This document shows positions 1-13,080 of a DNA stretch of 64,000 nucleotides, piece after piece. The notes beneath the pieces were generated by a model. It was given only the letters and a program-made list of their open reading frames with translations, did no database searches and was not told the origin of the DNA. The DNA comes from Heterodera schachtii (Eukaryota > Nematoda > Chromadorea > Rhabditida > Heteroderidae). Numbering within the stretch: the first letter of the stretch is position 1; the number at the start of each line of letters is the position of its first letter. The position numbers and the translations under genes are program-made. The stretch covers positions 213,694 through 277,693 of the forward strand of contig SIJG01000072.1 of the NCBI GenBank assembly GCA_023374025.1, written 5' to 3'.

Positions 1-2555
1 AAGGGACAGAAAAAGCCGAGAAATCCCCGAGTCGACGATACAAAGATAAAATGGACCAATTCTTCGTAAAACTTTTTTTTTAGTACCTTTTGTCACGCCG
101 TTATTAATTCACATATGCTATACATTTGTATGTTCTCGTGACAAGAAATTCTATGAATGGAGGGAAAATGGCATGGTCCATTAAAAATGGGAAACTTTCA
201 CTTTTTATAATGGGCAAATTTTCTCACATTTTCTTAACCAATTTCTTGGGAATTTATTGAAGAGTTCACACAAATTCATCAGAATTTCCATTAATAAACG
301 GGGCATTAAAATGCTTATTTATGAGAATTAATTCCTTTGCCAATTTTAACGGAAATACGCTTTTCCCATTAATTTTCTCTAAACATTTTTCTGAAAAAGC
401 ACGCGGCATTTGCCACTTTTTACAATTAAATATGTCTATTTTTGAGAGAAATTGTTAAATTATTTATCCTTTTTAAATAAATGGACCAACTTTTTTTCCC
501 TTAATTCCGTTAAGTTTCGGCTTTTTATAGGCACAAAAAATTAAAAAATTTTTTATTTTACATAAGTGTATTATGTACGTATTTTCAATAATCTCATAAA
601 AAAACATTTATGTCAACGTTTTTTTTTTATTGAAATTTTCACAAAATTCCGTCGTAAATAAACCATCAAATAGAAATTATGTTGAATTTTATAGTTTTTC
701 AGCCTCATTATTTCCCCTCCCTTCACTCCCGTAACAACTGCTGCTGTTCCCGCCTAAATTGTTCTTCTCCAATTGAGCGCTCCCCTCCGGCCGATTCCCT
801 CCCCGCCCCCGGGGGAATTGTGGGGCGAAATGCCGGAAACGCACATTCCTCTGCCCCTCAGGCACACACAAATTATATATATTGTTGTGTGCATGGGGGC
901 GGCACAGCTGGAGAAGAAGCCTGGACGGACGGGGGCGGACGAAGCGATGGGATGGGAAGGGTGGGGAAGGGTGCCGGTTTGGTGGGGGGGGGGAGGGAGA
1001 GGGGGCGAAGGGATTACATCGGCCGACGAACGCCAACTGAGCACGGCACGACAAAGGAAGGCACTTTTTGTGACAATTTTTGTTCCGCTTTAAAAAAGGG
1101 AGAAGAGCGACCCATCTGCGTAGTAAGCAGATGATAGATTTTATTGAGCACGAAATTTGGCCAAAAAACAATATTATAAATGCCTTTTTAAGTAATTATT
1201 TTTATTGGCATAAAATTAGTTTGTAATTTCTAATTTTAATTATTCGAAAAATTGCTAAACTTAATGGTTTTGAATTTAAATTTCTCTGTCATTTGGCGCT
1301 GAAATTACACTCAACGGATATTTAATGTTCTTAAGTGACTTTTAGGCAAGCCAAAAATGCCAAAAGCGGAAGGATTTGTGCCACATAAAAAGCTTTGATG
1401 CCTTTAAGCCTATAATTGTTCAGTCCTCTCAGTAAATATTTTCGGCGATTAAAGTTTGGCACCAGCAGCCGGAAAAGAAATAAACATTTTAAAGGCTGTG
1501 TGCTGTTTAAGGGGCACCAGGAAATGTTGTTTTCCCAAAGTTATGCTGCATATTCAAATGCCAAACTTATTACCATATTCCGCTTTTCATACCGTAATTT
1601 TGCTTTTAATTTTAGCAAATTAATCATTTCATTGGTTCTTTCAAAATTCATTTCCCCCTTTTTTCATTGTCTAAATTAAATATTTATTCGTGCCCATTCG
1701 TTCATTGTCCTCAAAATGTCTCTAATACTTTTTGATAAGTTTTGTTCCAAAAAGTCACAAAGTCGCGGGACGGAAATTGAGCGTGTGGGAGGGGGCGTAA
1801 ATGGAAAATGGAAAATGGCATTGGCATTGGCATTGGCACTCATTCATTCAGCGGCAGAATGGGAAGCCCATTTTCATCTTAAAATGGATTTCCCGCACTT
1901 TCATAATAAAATGACGAAGATTTTTTTGACAAGGGATTTTTATCTTAAAATTATAGTAAAAAAAAAGAAGAAATTTTTTCCCTTTTATATTTTGGCTTTC
2001 GCTAAATTCTAAAACAATTTTATGCTTTAGTTTCATTAATGAATAAATCGCAATTAATTTTAATTTTATATTCATTGTCTTAAGTCCAATTCTAATAATT
2101 TTATTAATATTTATCGTCAGTTTTAATAAAATAACAATAAAATAAATGGCACTTTCTTTTTTTCCTTATTTTCTTATTTAAACATTTGTTCCCAAGCCTA
2201 GACATGTTTTTTTCTTCACTTTTCAAATCAAATCACGCTCTGTTTCTTTCATTTGTATTCATTTATTTCCATTGCCGTCAAATGCCAATTAATTTTAATT
2301 GAGCACTTACGGTAATAAAAAAGAAAGAAAGAAAGTATTGAACGAACACACATTTGTTTCATTGCTCTTAGCATCAAAAACCAATGACGGCAATTCCAAT
2401 GCCTAATTAATAATTAAGCAATGTTTGTGCGACACACAATAATTATTTTTTATTGCTTTACACCACAATTCATTTTATCATTTTTGATGATTTGTTTCAT
2501 TTTTCTTACAATTTTATTTGTTTATTTTTGTTTTAGTTTTCCCATTAATCATTTA
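1..2555. other. AT-rich non-coding upstream region
   Basis: I see no gene that can be supported here. The stretch is AT-rich with homopolymer runs and a short (GGCATT)n-like run near 1816-1840. The only compositional break is the GC-rich island listed separately. Open frames at 679-1171 on both strands overlap that island and look like compositional artefacts. The last few hundred bases presumably hold the promoter of the receptor gene that starts at 2556, but no specific site stands out. Confidence 0.5.
770..1030. other. GC-rich, G-run island
   Basis: This short GC-rich block in an AT-rich setting has C runs near 785-810 and a G-rich strand from 890 to 1010, including a run of nine Gs near 985. 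It could be a promoter or an old first exon, or a G-quadruplex-prone insertion. No splice signals or protein family were recognised. Confidence 0.4.
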
Positions 2556-5507
2556 ATGGATTCTTTGCCCATTCCGCAACAAATTGAGTCATTTGCCCAG
2601 GCACCGCCCGAGAAAATTGCAAGCGACTATGTGGAGCTGGTTTCGCTAATCATTTTGTTCATTGTCGGTGCTCCGCTGAATTTGGCCGCATGGACTCAGG
2701 TCCAACCAATTAAAATGTATTTTTAGAATTTAATTAAAATAAAATTTCAGATTGCCGAAAAGCCCATCTCGTCCCGACTTGACATTCTGAAAAAGCATTT
2801 GAACTACTCCGACCTGCTTGTTCTGTTTGTGTATGTGCCCTCCAGGGCATGCTGGTTGGTGTCCTAATAAACTAATTAACACTTTAAAAGGGTTTAGAGA
2901 TGTTATTTTCAAAAGATAATTAACTGATTTATCAAAGCTTTTATGATTAAATGAATTGGGTGGGGAGTGACGGGGAAAATTATGCTCAGAGAAAATGGAT
3001 TTATTAAAATTTTTTTATTTTTCCGAATAATTTTAATGCCATTGTAAATTCTAATAATAATATTTTCCCCAAGGCTTGTCACATACGATTGGCGAGGCGG
3101 TGACTTTTTGTGTCGCTTCATCAAATTCATGCACACTTTCGCATTCCAAGTGATCAAACAAAAATTAAAAAATATTATTATATTTTTAAATATAAAATAT
3201 TTAATTGAATTCTTAACTGATCAATAATCCTTTGATTTTCTTATCAATTAATACTCATGTTTTTCAATAAGTGTTGGGCCGTTACTCAAAAAAAAACATA
3301 AAATAGAAAATTTTGACGAAAATTATTCCTAACTTTGCTAAAAAGTTACAAATTTTAATTCTTTGGTTCGGTCGGTACCTTTGTGTTATTTTTAAATTTA
3401 ATTCGAAATTTTTGAAATTTTGAAGGCTAATAGAGAATGCGTAGCACTATCGTACGGTGTCAAGAATGTTTCATTTAAATAAGCAAAATTTTTAATTTTA
3501 ATGATTTTTTGATTAATTTCATTGTGCCTTTCAAGATTTCTTCAAATGTGATTGTGTGTATTGCGCTTGATCGCCTTCTCTCCGTGTTAAGCGCTTCTCA
3601 TCGAAACCCTGACCAGGTACACCCCTAACTGAGAAATTTCAGCGAATTTTCGTTTGAAATTTATAATTAATTTCTGTTTAATTTTTTTGTGTCCCATTTT
3701 TAGGCTGCCCGTCGCATGCGACTGATGCTTTTGGTCGCGTGGCTAACCGCGGCACTCATTTCTTTGCCCCAATTTGCCATTTGGCGCTCCTTCCAAGCCT
3801 TTGACAATCCGCCATGGAATCAATGGTATGCAACAAAATGATAACCATTTAAAAATATTACCTAATTGCATTTTACAGTATGCAAATTTGGGAAATTCAA
3901 CGCGCAATGGCACAACAAAGTGACCCAACGACCAAAGCTTCTCCAAAAATGGTCAGTCAGCTTGTGTCATTCACAATTTAATTACCTAATTGTTCACTTT
4001 TTCTATTGTAATTAAACTCAATTAGCCAAAAGCATTTAATTCTATTTTAAATTTTCATCCGTTCATTTTTTAGCTAAAAAACGAAGAATCACTGTACGTG
4101 ATTGCGCACATGATGCTGATCTTTTGGGTGCCCGCTTTTATCATTTTGGTAATTTTTTTTTTTTGGAGAAAAACAAACATTTTTAATTGTTTCTATTATA
4201 TTCAATTTTTTGTTCATTTCTCTATTTACTAAATTAGTTTATTTAAGCTCTGTTACGTGCTGCTCTCCTGCTGGGTGTACATTAACAGTAAGCCGTCACT
4301 GTTCGAATTGACAACGGCCGGCAAAGGCATTGAAAGTGCCGGGGGCGCGGGCGCCGGCGAGGGGCCCAACAAAGCGGGCGCAGACGCGGGTCAGCTTCTT
4401 GGATTTGGCATTTTTCAAAAGAAATATTTAGCTATGGGCGAGGGGGGGGGGGGAAAGTTGGAAATCATATAAAATTTAATTTTTTTTTTTTATATTTAGA
4501 AATGCGCGAGATGAACCGTTGCCCAAGAGTCAGCTACCAACAGGTCACCACAATGACCGGTAAGACAAGAATTTACTTGGGCGACCTTCTCGAAGTTCAA
4601 AATTTTTAAATTATATTTTAGCCTTAAATGACCCGTCCACGGACAATAAGCCGATGATTGTGATTAATGGGCAGCGAGCGATCACGCCGACTATTAACAC
4701 TTTAATGAGGGAAGACGACGCCGACACCACCAAACAGCAGCAGCAGCAAAAAGAACAGCAGAGGAACAGTTCAAGTACTTCAAACGAGGCATAAACCATT
4801 ATTTATATGAATTAATAGGCTAATTAATTATTAAATATATTATTAAAGGTTTTTTAACTCCAATTTAATTACCAAAATTAAATGAATTACCGAATAACTT
4901 TTCCCCACTTTTCAGACACAATTGTTGGTGTCTGCCATTCGCCATCGTCAGTCCTCCTCCTATAGCGCCAAATCAAACAGGTGATCGGTCGGTCCTTCAT
5001 TTATGACTAAATTTTGCATTTGTCCATTAATTATTTTCCCCAAATTTTGTCACTAATTACTCCCAATTTACACCACTAATTAATTATTCTTCAGAAATCG
5101 CGCTATCCGTGTCAGTTTTTTGCTGGTTGTTGGCTATTTCGCTTGCTGGTTGCCCTACAATTTTCTTGCACTGATTCAATTCGTCGACACTGACCTGTTC
5201 AGTCGGCACGCAAATCAAGTCGGAAAATAAATTTGTATTGAAAATTCTGCAAAACAAAAATATATTCAAATTAGAAATTTAATTTTGAATTTTTACCATT
5301 AAAATAAATTCTCCTTCAAATTTATGAGCTGATACCATCCGTAATTTAACAGAATTATTTTAAATAATTAGCAAAATGTCACAATGCTTCTTAACTTTGT
5401 GTTAGGTGTACTTTCTGCACGGGATGATCGTGTTCAACTCCGTGATCAATCCCTACCTCTACGGTCTGTGCGGCGGACTGTGCCGACAAAGGCGAAGGGA
5501 TTCTTGA
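2556..5507 (+). CDS. Rhodopsin-family neuropeptide GPCR (GnRH-receptor-like)
   Basis: Thirteen exons join in phase: 2556-2699, 2751-2860, 3074-3149, 3536-3616, 3704-3825, 3879-3951, 4074-4148, 4248-4389, 4500-4559, 4622-4788, 4916-4980, 5095-5218 and 5406-5507, about 446 residues. The protein has seven membrane segments. Visible class A marks are a TM1 Asn (GAPLNL), a Cys before TM3 (DFLCRF), DRL in place of DRY at the end of TM3, a Cys in extracellular loop 2 (WNQC), CWLP in TM6 and NPYLY in TM7. The third intracellular loop is long and Gln-rich (exon 10). The W-x-GGD-x-LCR pattern before TM3 fits the GnRH/AKH/vasopressin receptor group, but the exact ligand class is inference. The intron after 4788 appears to use a GC donor. 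The start is the first ATG in frame with TM1, and there is no signal peptide. Confidence 0.8.
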
Positions 5508-6345
5508 AATTAATTTTATTATTTATTATTATTATCTTCTTAATTGGTCTCAAACAACGAATCTTTTCCCCTATTTATTGTATCTTCATAAATGTTATAA
5601 TAAAGGCATTTATAAATGAAAGGAAATTTAAAAATTATATTAAATGAGCGTCGAATGGAACCGGCAATTTTCACATCGACCAAGCGGGAGTAACCGGGAA
5701 ATGAAAAATTAAAGGAAGATGGATGTAAAGCGGTGCGGTGCCAACATACAACGCCGGGAAAGTATTTTGACAATTTGATGAGATTATTAAAAATTTCGGA
5801 AATCTATAATTCTTTAATGGATCAGTTAATTAGAGTGCTCGCAATGGCAATTCGTGGCAATTCGAATTGATGGAACGTTCTCGTGATGAACTAAAAGTTT
5901 AGTGAACTAATTGGTTGAGGATAAAATCATTTAAAATCACGGGATTACGAGCTACTTAAAATTTTAGGCTTTAAACGTTGACATAGAAGCGGAAACTTTT
6001 CAAAAATCTTTAATAATAGAAAAGTACTCATGTGACCATTAATAAAAAAAAGTTCCATTCATCAGGGTCACGCAAATTTAATGCTCAAAACGTTCATTTC
6101 CTGTTTGAACAGCTTTAACCGAACGAATGCAACAAAATTGAAAAGTGATTAGGACGTCATAAAGAAACACATGAGTAAATGAACATTAGTTAATAATTAA
6201 TAATTAATTGAATTGCACTAATCAAACAAAGAATTCTGAACTTAGTGATAATTTCAACTAAAAGAATTGGCTATTTAAGCCGAAATAAAATGAATAATCC
6301 TCAATTCATTAAAATCGTTTAACAAAAGAAGAGCCTTTGAAGAAT
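5508..6345. other. Intergenic AT-rich spacer
   Basis: No coding pattern was recognised between the receptor gene and the lectin gene. The sequence is AT-rich, and frames at 5384-5773 are read-through of the last receptor exon or its antisense. It presumably holds the receptor 3' end and the lectin promoter, with no clear motif. Confidence 0.45.
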
Positions 6346-6665
6346 ATGCAGCCCCAAACTCTTATCTCTATTTTAGTCATTCTTCTGCAAATATTCGAAT
6401 TCAACTCATTGCCTGCGCTTGTCGTCAATGGACAATCAAAAACAATAAAAATAACAAGCAAAAATATGACAGCGATGCGCGGGATAAAGATAAAGGCAAA
6501 AATAACGTTGGAGTGCTCACCAATTGAAGATGAAGGGAAGGGGTCCTCATCATCCAAGGAATCGGATTCATCCAAAGACTCATCATCATCCAAGCAATCG
6601 GCTTCATCCGAAGAATCATCAGCAGAACATTGTTCATCTGATGAAGGTCAATCACCGGTAACCAA

Positions 6666-7500
6666 AGAGCCCCCAACTACAAAGGCTTCATCATCGGCCA
6701 CTGACGAGCCGTGCGATGAAGATGCCATTAATGAGCACCCAACTACCAAGGAGCCCCCAACTACCAAGGCTTCATCATCGGCCACTGACGAGCCGTGCGA
6801 TGAAGATGCCACTAATGAGCACCCAACTACCAAGGAGCCCCCAACTACCAAGGCTTCATCATCGGCCACTGACGAGCCATGTGATGAAGATGCCACTAAT
6901 GAGCACCCAACTACCAAGGCTTCATCATCGGCCACTGACGAGCCGTGCGATGAAGATGCCACTAATGAGCACCCAACTACCAAGGAGCCCCCAACTACCA
7001 AGGCTTCATCATCGGCCACTGACGAGCCGTGCGATGAAGATGCCACTAATGAGCACCCAACTACCAAGGAGCCCCCAACTACCAAGGCTTCATCATCGGC
7101 CACTGACGAGCCATGTGATGAAGATGCCACTAATGAGCACCCAACTACCAAGGCTTCATCATCGGCCACTGACGAGCCGTGCGATGAAGATGCCACTAAT
7201 GAGCTGAGCACCCAACTACCAAGGAGCCCCCAACTACCAAGGCTTCATCATCGGCCACTGACGAGCCGTGCGATGAAGATGCCACTAATGAGCACCCAAC
7301 TACCAAGGAGCAGCCCCAACTACCAAGGCTTCATCATCGGCCACTGACGAGCCATGTGATGAAGATGCCACTAATGAGCACCCAACTACCAAGCTTCATC
7401 CACTAAAAAGCCCCCAACTACCAAGGCTTCATCATCGGCCACTGACGAGCCGTGCGATGAAGAAAAGCCACTAAAGAGCCCATAACTTCAAATGCTTCAT
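6666..7500 (+). repeat. Coding minisatellite, Thr/Ser/Glu-rich 19- and 28-residue units
   Basis: About ten units read as PPTTKASSSATDEPC then a DEDATNEH tail, in long (84-bp) and short (57-bp) versions. Each unit has one Cys and many Ser/Thr, as in mucin-like stalks. Indels shift the frame: +5 near 7206, +2 near 7312, -1 near 7393 and +2 near 7462. Confidence 0.9.
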
Positions 7501-8324
7501 CATCCGCCACTGAAGCAACCTCCCAAGCTTCGTCCTCGGTCACTGAAGAGCCGTGCAATGGAGAGACATCGACTTCTCCATCTTGTGCATTTGTCTGCAG
7601 TGGTTTTGGGTGGACCATTTACAATGGCAATTGCTACAAAGTGGTCGAAGGATTGATGAATCAGAGGTGAGTTATAGTTGAGCTGATAAAACACTGATCA
7701 TGAACAGATCAAAGCAGGCCAATCAGACATTTTCAGAATTAGTTTTCTAAAATGATTAAATGCCCTAGCAAATTTATAGTCTTATTATTGAAATTTATGA
7801 TTTTTTTACCAATTTAGCCAAGCAGTGGCCGCTTGTAATGCCGAGGACTCAAAAGCGCAACTTGTAAGCATTGCGGATGAAGCCGAGAATCGGCTTCTTG
7901 GCCGAATCATTGCCCAGCCGCTTGCTCGTTCACTTCTGACATACCAATTGTCATCAACAATTTTCAACACATTTTGGTAGCATACATTGTTTAATAATGA
8001 TTATGTTATTATCAATAATTAATTAATTACATAATTATAATTGTTTCTTTTCCAGGATCGGTCTTCGTCGTGTCCGTGTCGGCAATCTCTATCAAAGCAC
8101 ATGGGCAAACGGATCGCCAGCAACGTTTGGCAATGTGGTAAGTCAACAGAATTGCCTATAAAATTATTATAATTGTTAATAATAAAATCAAACAAAATTA
8201 TAATTATAGCCCGAAATTACAACTGCTGCAACGACAACCGGCACCAAAAACCAATACCCATGGGCAGAAGGACAACCATCGGGCACCAACAAATACACTG
8301 ACCCAAGTTGTTACAGTTAAATTA

Positions 8325-9170
8325 TTCAATTAAAATTAAAATATAAACTAGGAATGCACGGAATTATAATTTTTGGGAAAACCAGGGATTGACCGAACCC
8401 GAAAAGCCGTAATCGGTCCAAATAATTTTTTTCAGTCTCAGGATTTGATGGGGTTTCTCACATAAAACCCAAATTGAAAAATCTTTTCGTTTTCTCTATT
8501 TACCTTTGTCATCATTACAGTTAGGCACGGATTTTGATCCAGGTCTGATTTTTCTTGCCATGCGATTTTTCGGCAAACTAGATTTTCCAGGACCTGGATA
8601 TTTCGGATTTTTTTGCCCAGAAACTAATTAAGAAGTTAAGTATAAAAAATCCCAAGTACCATGTCCAGGTTTAGGCACGAAAACCTGGGTTTTCTGGAAA
8701 ATTTTTTAGTATCGGGGAAGGTTTATTATTCCATATGCATGAATTTCCCAATTTTTTTTTGTAATAAGTACAGTACTTAAAATCTAAATTTTACCATAAA
8801 ACCAGTTTTTCTCTTTACTTTTGGCGCTATTTTTTTCTCTGGTCACGTATATTCCAAGATGGCCATTTTTGTGAATTTTGAGAAATTCTTAAGGATTGTT
8901 AGCCCATAGGTGTTAATAGGCTGCCGGGGAAATTTATGGCCAAATTTATTTTAAAAAAGATAATCTGAAAAAACCCATTCATAAAGTGCTTATTTTTAAT
9001 CCCGATCATGTCATGATTGAAAAGACGAGATTAGAGTTTTTTGATAAGGCTGGATTCCGGGACCTGTTCCACGTGACCAGTTCCAGTCAGGGTCGCAATC
9101 CTATTTAATCATAATATTAGCTAATCAAGAATATCCTCCATTTTGGTTATTTTGGTGGCAATTGCATTTA
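8325..9170. mobile_element. Probable transposon insertion in lectin unit 1 intron
   Basis: The last intron of lectin unit 1 is about 900 bp, while the same intron in unit 2 is about 116 bp. The flanking exons are almost identical. The extra DNA begins near TAGGAATGC and ends near GCAATCCTA, a rough inverted match, and has no ORF. This fits a small non-autonomous DNA element inserted after the unit duplication. Confidence 0.5.
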
Positions 9171-10318
9171 AATTAACTTAATTACATTTCCAAATGCTTT
9201 TAGCTGGCGCAAATGAGGAATGTGTGCATATGATAAATGCAAATGGCCAATGGAACGACGCGCGCTGCGCAATTCAAATGACAGGCGCAATTTGCAAAAA
9301 AGCAGCTCAAGCAGTTGGAAGCGGTGGTGCGGTGGTCACAGGCCGCCGTAACACCCGTTGGAACGGGCCAAATCCGTGTGCAAAGTGCCGGAAGTTCCGC
9401 GGCACCATCCCAAGCCTCGTCATCGTCCTTCGATTTGTGTAATCCGAGTGTATCGATGTGCGGGGGCTTTGGGTGGACCATTTTCAATGGCAAATGCTAC
9501 AAAGTGGTCGAAGGATTGATGAATCAAAGGTGAGTGAACACGAAATGAATTCATTGGAGGCGAAGCCCTTTAAACAAATTTAAAGATTTTATTATTGAAA
9601 TTGCCGGTTTAGCCAAGCAGTGGCCGCATGTAATGCCGAGGACTCAAAAGCGCAACTTGTAAGCATTGCGGATGAAGCCGAGAATCGGCTTCTTGGCCGA
9701 ATCATTGCCCAGCCGCTTGCTCGTTCACTTCTGACATACCAATTGTCATCAACAATTTTCAACACATTTTGGTAGCATACATTGTTTAATAATGATTATG
9801 TTATTAATCAATGATAATTGATTGCCTAATTACAATGCTATCTTTTCCAGGATCGGTCTTCGCCGTGTCCGTGTCGGCAATCTCTATCAAAGCACATGGG
9901 CAAACGGATCGCCAGCAACTTTTGGCAATGTGGTAAGTCAACAGAATTGCCTAATTAATAGCAATAATTAAAACAAAAATTATTAATTATAGCCCGAAAT
10001 TACAACTGCTGCAACGACAACCGGCACCAAAAACCAATACCCATGGGCAGAAGGACAACCATCGGGCACCAACAAATACACTGACCCAAGTTGTTACAGT
10101 TACATTAAGAAATTTAAAAAATCGCATTTTTATTGAATTACTTTAACATATTTATTATTTTTTATCATTTTAATTATTCTTAATTACATTTCCAAATGCT
10201 TTTAGCTGGCGCAAATGAGGAATGTGTGCATATGCTAAATGCAAATGGCCAATGGAACGACGCGCGCTGCGCAATTCAAATGACAGGCGCAATTTGTCAA
10301 AAAACAGCTCAATTTTAA

Positions 10319-11029
10319 ATGCCTACGATTGATGGATGGATTTTGAAGAGCCTAAGAAAGCAATGAGTGACCAATTAATGCTATTTTTGTAAATATTGAA
10401 TTGGTATTTTCACTATGGAAAAGCGAAAAATAAATTCTTCGGCGTTTGCTTTTTATGTCCGATTTATATTTATTAAATTTATTTTCACGACTACCAAAGT
10501 TTTTGATGACAAATCACTTACAATTTTATTCTCCGCTTGCTCATCATGTCGATCTTCATTCTTTGCTTTTAAAAATTTGATCACGACTTTTGCCATGTTA
10601 ACCTTTAAAGATATCAAAATTTGAACGAAATTTTCTAATGGAAAATTACAAAAATTTCTTGAATTCGCACGACATGCTTATAAAAGAACTCAGTTTCAGC
10701 AACAATTTGTTTTTTGTACTCAATTTCTGCAAAAAAAAGGATATTTTAAATATACATACGAATTTTGGGCATTTTTTCTTTTTAATGCATTTTTTCACCG
10801 CTATGAAGCGACCATTTACATAAATTTCAAAAAATCCCGACCTTTTTTTAATGTAATGGATAGAGTTCCAAATTAAAATACACTATTAGTAATATTATTA
10901 TTTTACCTTCTCCTTTTTCATCTTGGTCATTCTTTGCATTAGAAATTACGTCTGAAAAGTAAAATAATAAATTTAAATTTTTTATTCTTCAAAAATACGA
11001 CTGAAAATTACTAGAAACTGCCAAGTGGA
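10319..11029. other. AT-rich spacer downstream of lectin gene
   Basis: No gene was recognised. Short frames at 10415-10823 are low-complexity, Phe/Lys-rich and lack codon structure. Confidence 0.4.
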
Positions 11030-12176
11030 CGTTTCTTAAAAACAGCCAAGTTGTAGGAAAATAAAAAAATGTAAGACATATAAATTCGTATCTTGGCCCA
11101 ATTTCAACCATTTTTGTCCATAACTTTTTCGAAACTCTATGAATTCAATGCTTTATAACTTTTTTTCAGAAACAATTAGATTTAATTTTTTTTGAATTTC
11201 CAAGCTATCTATTTATCTTTAAAATTTCAGAAAATTTGATTGAGTTTCAAAAAAGCTGAAAAAAATTCTGACTTGAGGTTTTTGAAATTTATTACTAACT
11301 TTTTTTTATAGAGTCATGGTCATATCTTTAGGACCACTTAAAATTTTGTATAAAATTTGTTTTAAATTGATTATAAAATCCCAATCTGATATATATTGTA
11401 TATATATATTTTTACATTTCTTGTAGCATTTTTTGTGGGCTTTCTAATGATGCAAATCATTAACCCTTTGATAATTATTATTATTGGTTACAAACCATTT
11501 TTCCAACTGCACTCCCATTTTTGGGGTGGTCATATCTTTAGGACCACTTTTTGAATCTCGGATTTGAGAGCACAAAAAAATCTGAAATAATTCATGCTAA
11601 CACAACTTTTGATGCTGATCAAAAAAGTCTTTTATACCAACTAGGTCAGATCACTCCTTCCTAGTGATCGGCACACCACAAAATACAGTGAAAATCGGGG
11701 AAATTTTCGAAAAAAAATCCTAGGGGGTTGGCAAATTTTTTTTGGAAATTTTAGTAGGCTCTTTGGAAAGAGCACAAAATTCTCTACAATATGCAAAAGA
11801 CCGCAAGTCTCTACAACTAATACCCGCTGAGGCAAGGGTAGTTCAATTCCGATGTTGATCATTTTTACTGTAAAATGCACTATTTTCTTAAGAAATACAG
11901 TAGTTTTTGAAGACACCGAAATGAAAGTGCCCATATCTCAACGGCTATAAGTCATAGATCCACCATTCAAAAGGCAAATCGATAGTAAATTTTATGCTCT
12001 TTCCAATGAGCCTACTCAAAATTTCCAAAAAAAATTTCCCAACCCCCTAGGATTTTTTTTCGAAAATTTCCCCGATTTTCACTGTATTTTGTGGTGTGCC
12101 GATCACTAGGAAGGAGTGATCTGACCTAGTTGGTATAAAAGACTTTTTTGATCAGCATCAAAAGTTGTGTTAGCAT

Positions 12177-12464
12177 TGTAAAGTGGATTTCCGATCACTC
12201 CCCCTTTTGTCTCTGGTCTTTTCTCCGCTAATTTCCCTCCCGAGATTTCCCGAGCATTTTATCATTTCATTCATCATTTATCCATCCTTTTCTCATTTCG
12301 ATCAGTCCCATCCTTCTCATTTCGATCCATCATTTGTATTTTCCATTCATTTCACATTTCACAAGCAAAGGTTTAATTACCCAAGTTTGAGATGGAACAA
12401 TAAAGTATTTCTTGGATAATATTTGGACTACAGCGATCCTGGGACGGGCCCCCCACGTTTCACT
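12177..12464 (+). repeat. 5' LTR
   Basis: Begins TGTAAAG and ends TTTCACT, 288 bp. It matches 23515-23802 with two substitutions. It contains AATAAAG near its 3' third, a plausible polyadenylation signal. Confidence 0.95.
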
Positions 12465-12482
12465 GGTAGCACCGGATGGTTC
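12464..12482 (+). promoter_or_regulatory. Putative primer-binding site
   Basis: TGGTAGCACCGGATGG directly abuts (overlaps by 1 nt) the 5' LTR end. A leading TGG complementary to a tRNA CCA end is the usual pattern. The tRNA species was not identified, and the tRNA-Arg in this window does not match. Confidence 0.6.
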
Positions 12483-12576
12483 CAAACTCAAGTTTGGAAC
12501 AGCTACAGAAGGATGGGTATGTTTGAACCATTGCGCAATTTTTTTTAATTTTGAGAAATCCCGTTAGGGATCCAGA

Positions 12577-13080
12577 AAAGACGGCCGTCTATAAATAAAA
12601 AGAATACCTCTATTAAGAGAGAAGAGACGTCTATAAAGAAAAGTGAGTACCTCTAAAAAAGAGAAGAGACGTCTATAAAGAAAAGTGAGTACCTCTAAAA
12701 AAGAGAAGAGACGTCTATAAAGAAAAGTGAATACCTCTAAAAAGAGATGAGACGTCTATAAATAAAAAGAATACCTCTATTAAGAGAGAAGAGACGTCTA
12801 TAAAGAAAAGTGAATACCTCTAAAAAAAGAGATGAGACGTCTATAAATAAAATGAGTACCTCTAGAAAAGAGAAGAGACGTCTATAAATAAAAAGAGAAA
12901 AAGAGAATTCCTCTAGAAAAGAGAAGAGACGTCTATAAACAGAAAAGTGAGAAATTCCTCTAAAAAAAGAGAAGAGACGTCTATAAATAAAAAGTGAGAA
13001 ATTCCTCTAAAAGAGAAGAGACGTCTATAAAGAAAAGTGAATACCTCTAACAAAGAGAAGAGACGTCTATAAAGAAATTA
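12577..13080 (+). repeat. Tandem array in retrotransposon leader, about 12 units of 36-48 bp
   Basis: Each unit carries AGAGACGTCTATAAA followed by an A-rich stretch and CCTCTA. The core AGACGTCT is a palindrome. Unit length varies by small indels. The array lies in the untranslated leader between the PBS and the coding region, so it may be a promoter/enhancer or packaging region. No ORF crosses it. Confidence 0.9.

Larger units (their letters stand above)
6346..10318 (+). pseudogene. Secreted mucin-like protein with two C-type lectin units (frame-broken)
   Basis: The ATG at 6346 opens a hydrophobic signal peptide. An acidic Ser-rich segment follows, then tandem repeats (see 6666-7500), then two C-type lectin units. 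Unit 1 exons are up to 7666, 7818-7976, 8056-8137, 8220-8306 and 9204 onward. Unit 2 exons are up to 9529, 9613-9771, 9851-9932, 9993-10089 and 10206-10318. Each unit keeps the GFGW opening, paired cysteines and the WND motif. The EPN/QPD calcium-sugar motif is not seen (QPS is there instead), so classical sugar binding is doubtful. The frame breaks inside the repeats by net +2, and again between unit 1 and unit 2 near 9300-9400. This is therefore either a decayed gene or assembly error in repeats. It is likely extracellular. I am sure of the family but not that it is functional. Confidence 0.75.

Noticed and set aside
679..1171. Overlapping ORFs on both strands in the GC-rich island
   Set aside because: Composition-driven, no start context, no domains, no splice signals.
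6425..7211. Long open frames in other frames and strand across the lectin repeat tract
   Set aside because: Repeats without stops are open in several frames. Only one frame carries the signal peptide and mucin-like composition.
12183..12419. ORF inside the 5' LTR (repeated at 23476-23757)
   Set aside because: It lies wholly in LTR sequence and has no domain; open by chance.
12577..13080. CRISPR-like regular array
   Set aside because: Units are near-identical throughout with no unique spacers, in a eukaryotic retroelement leader.
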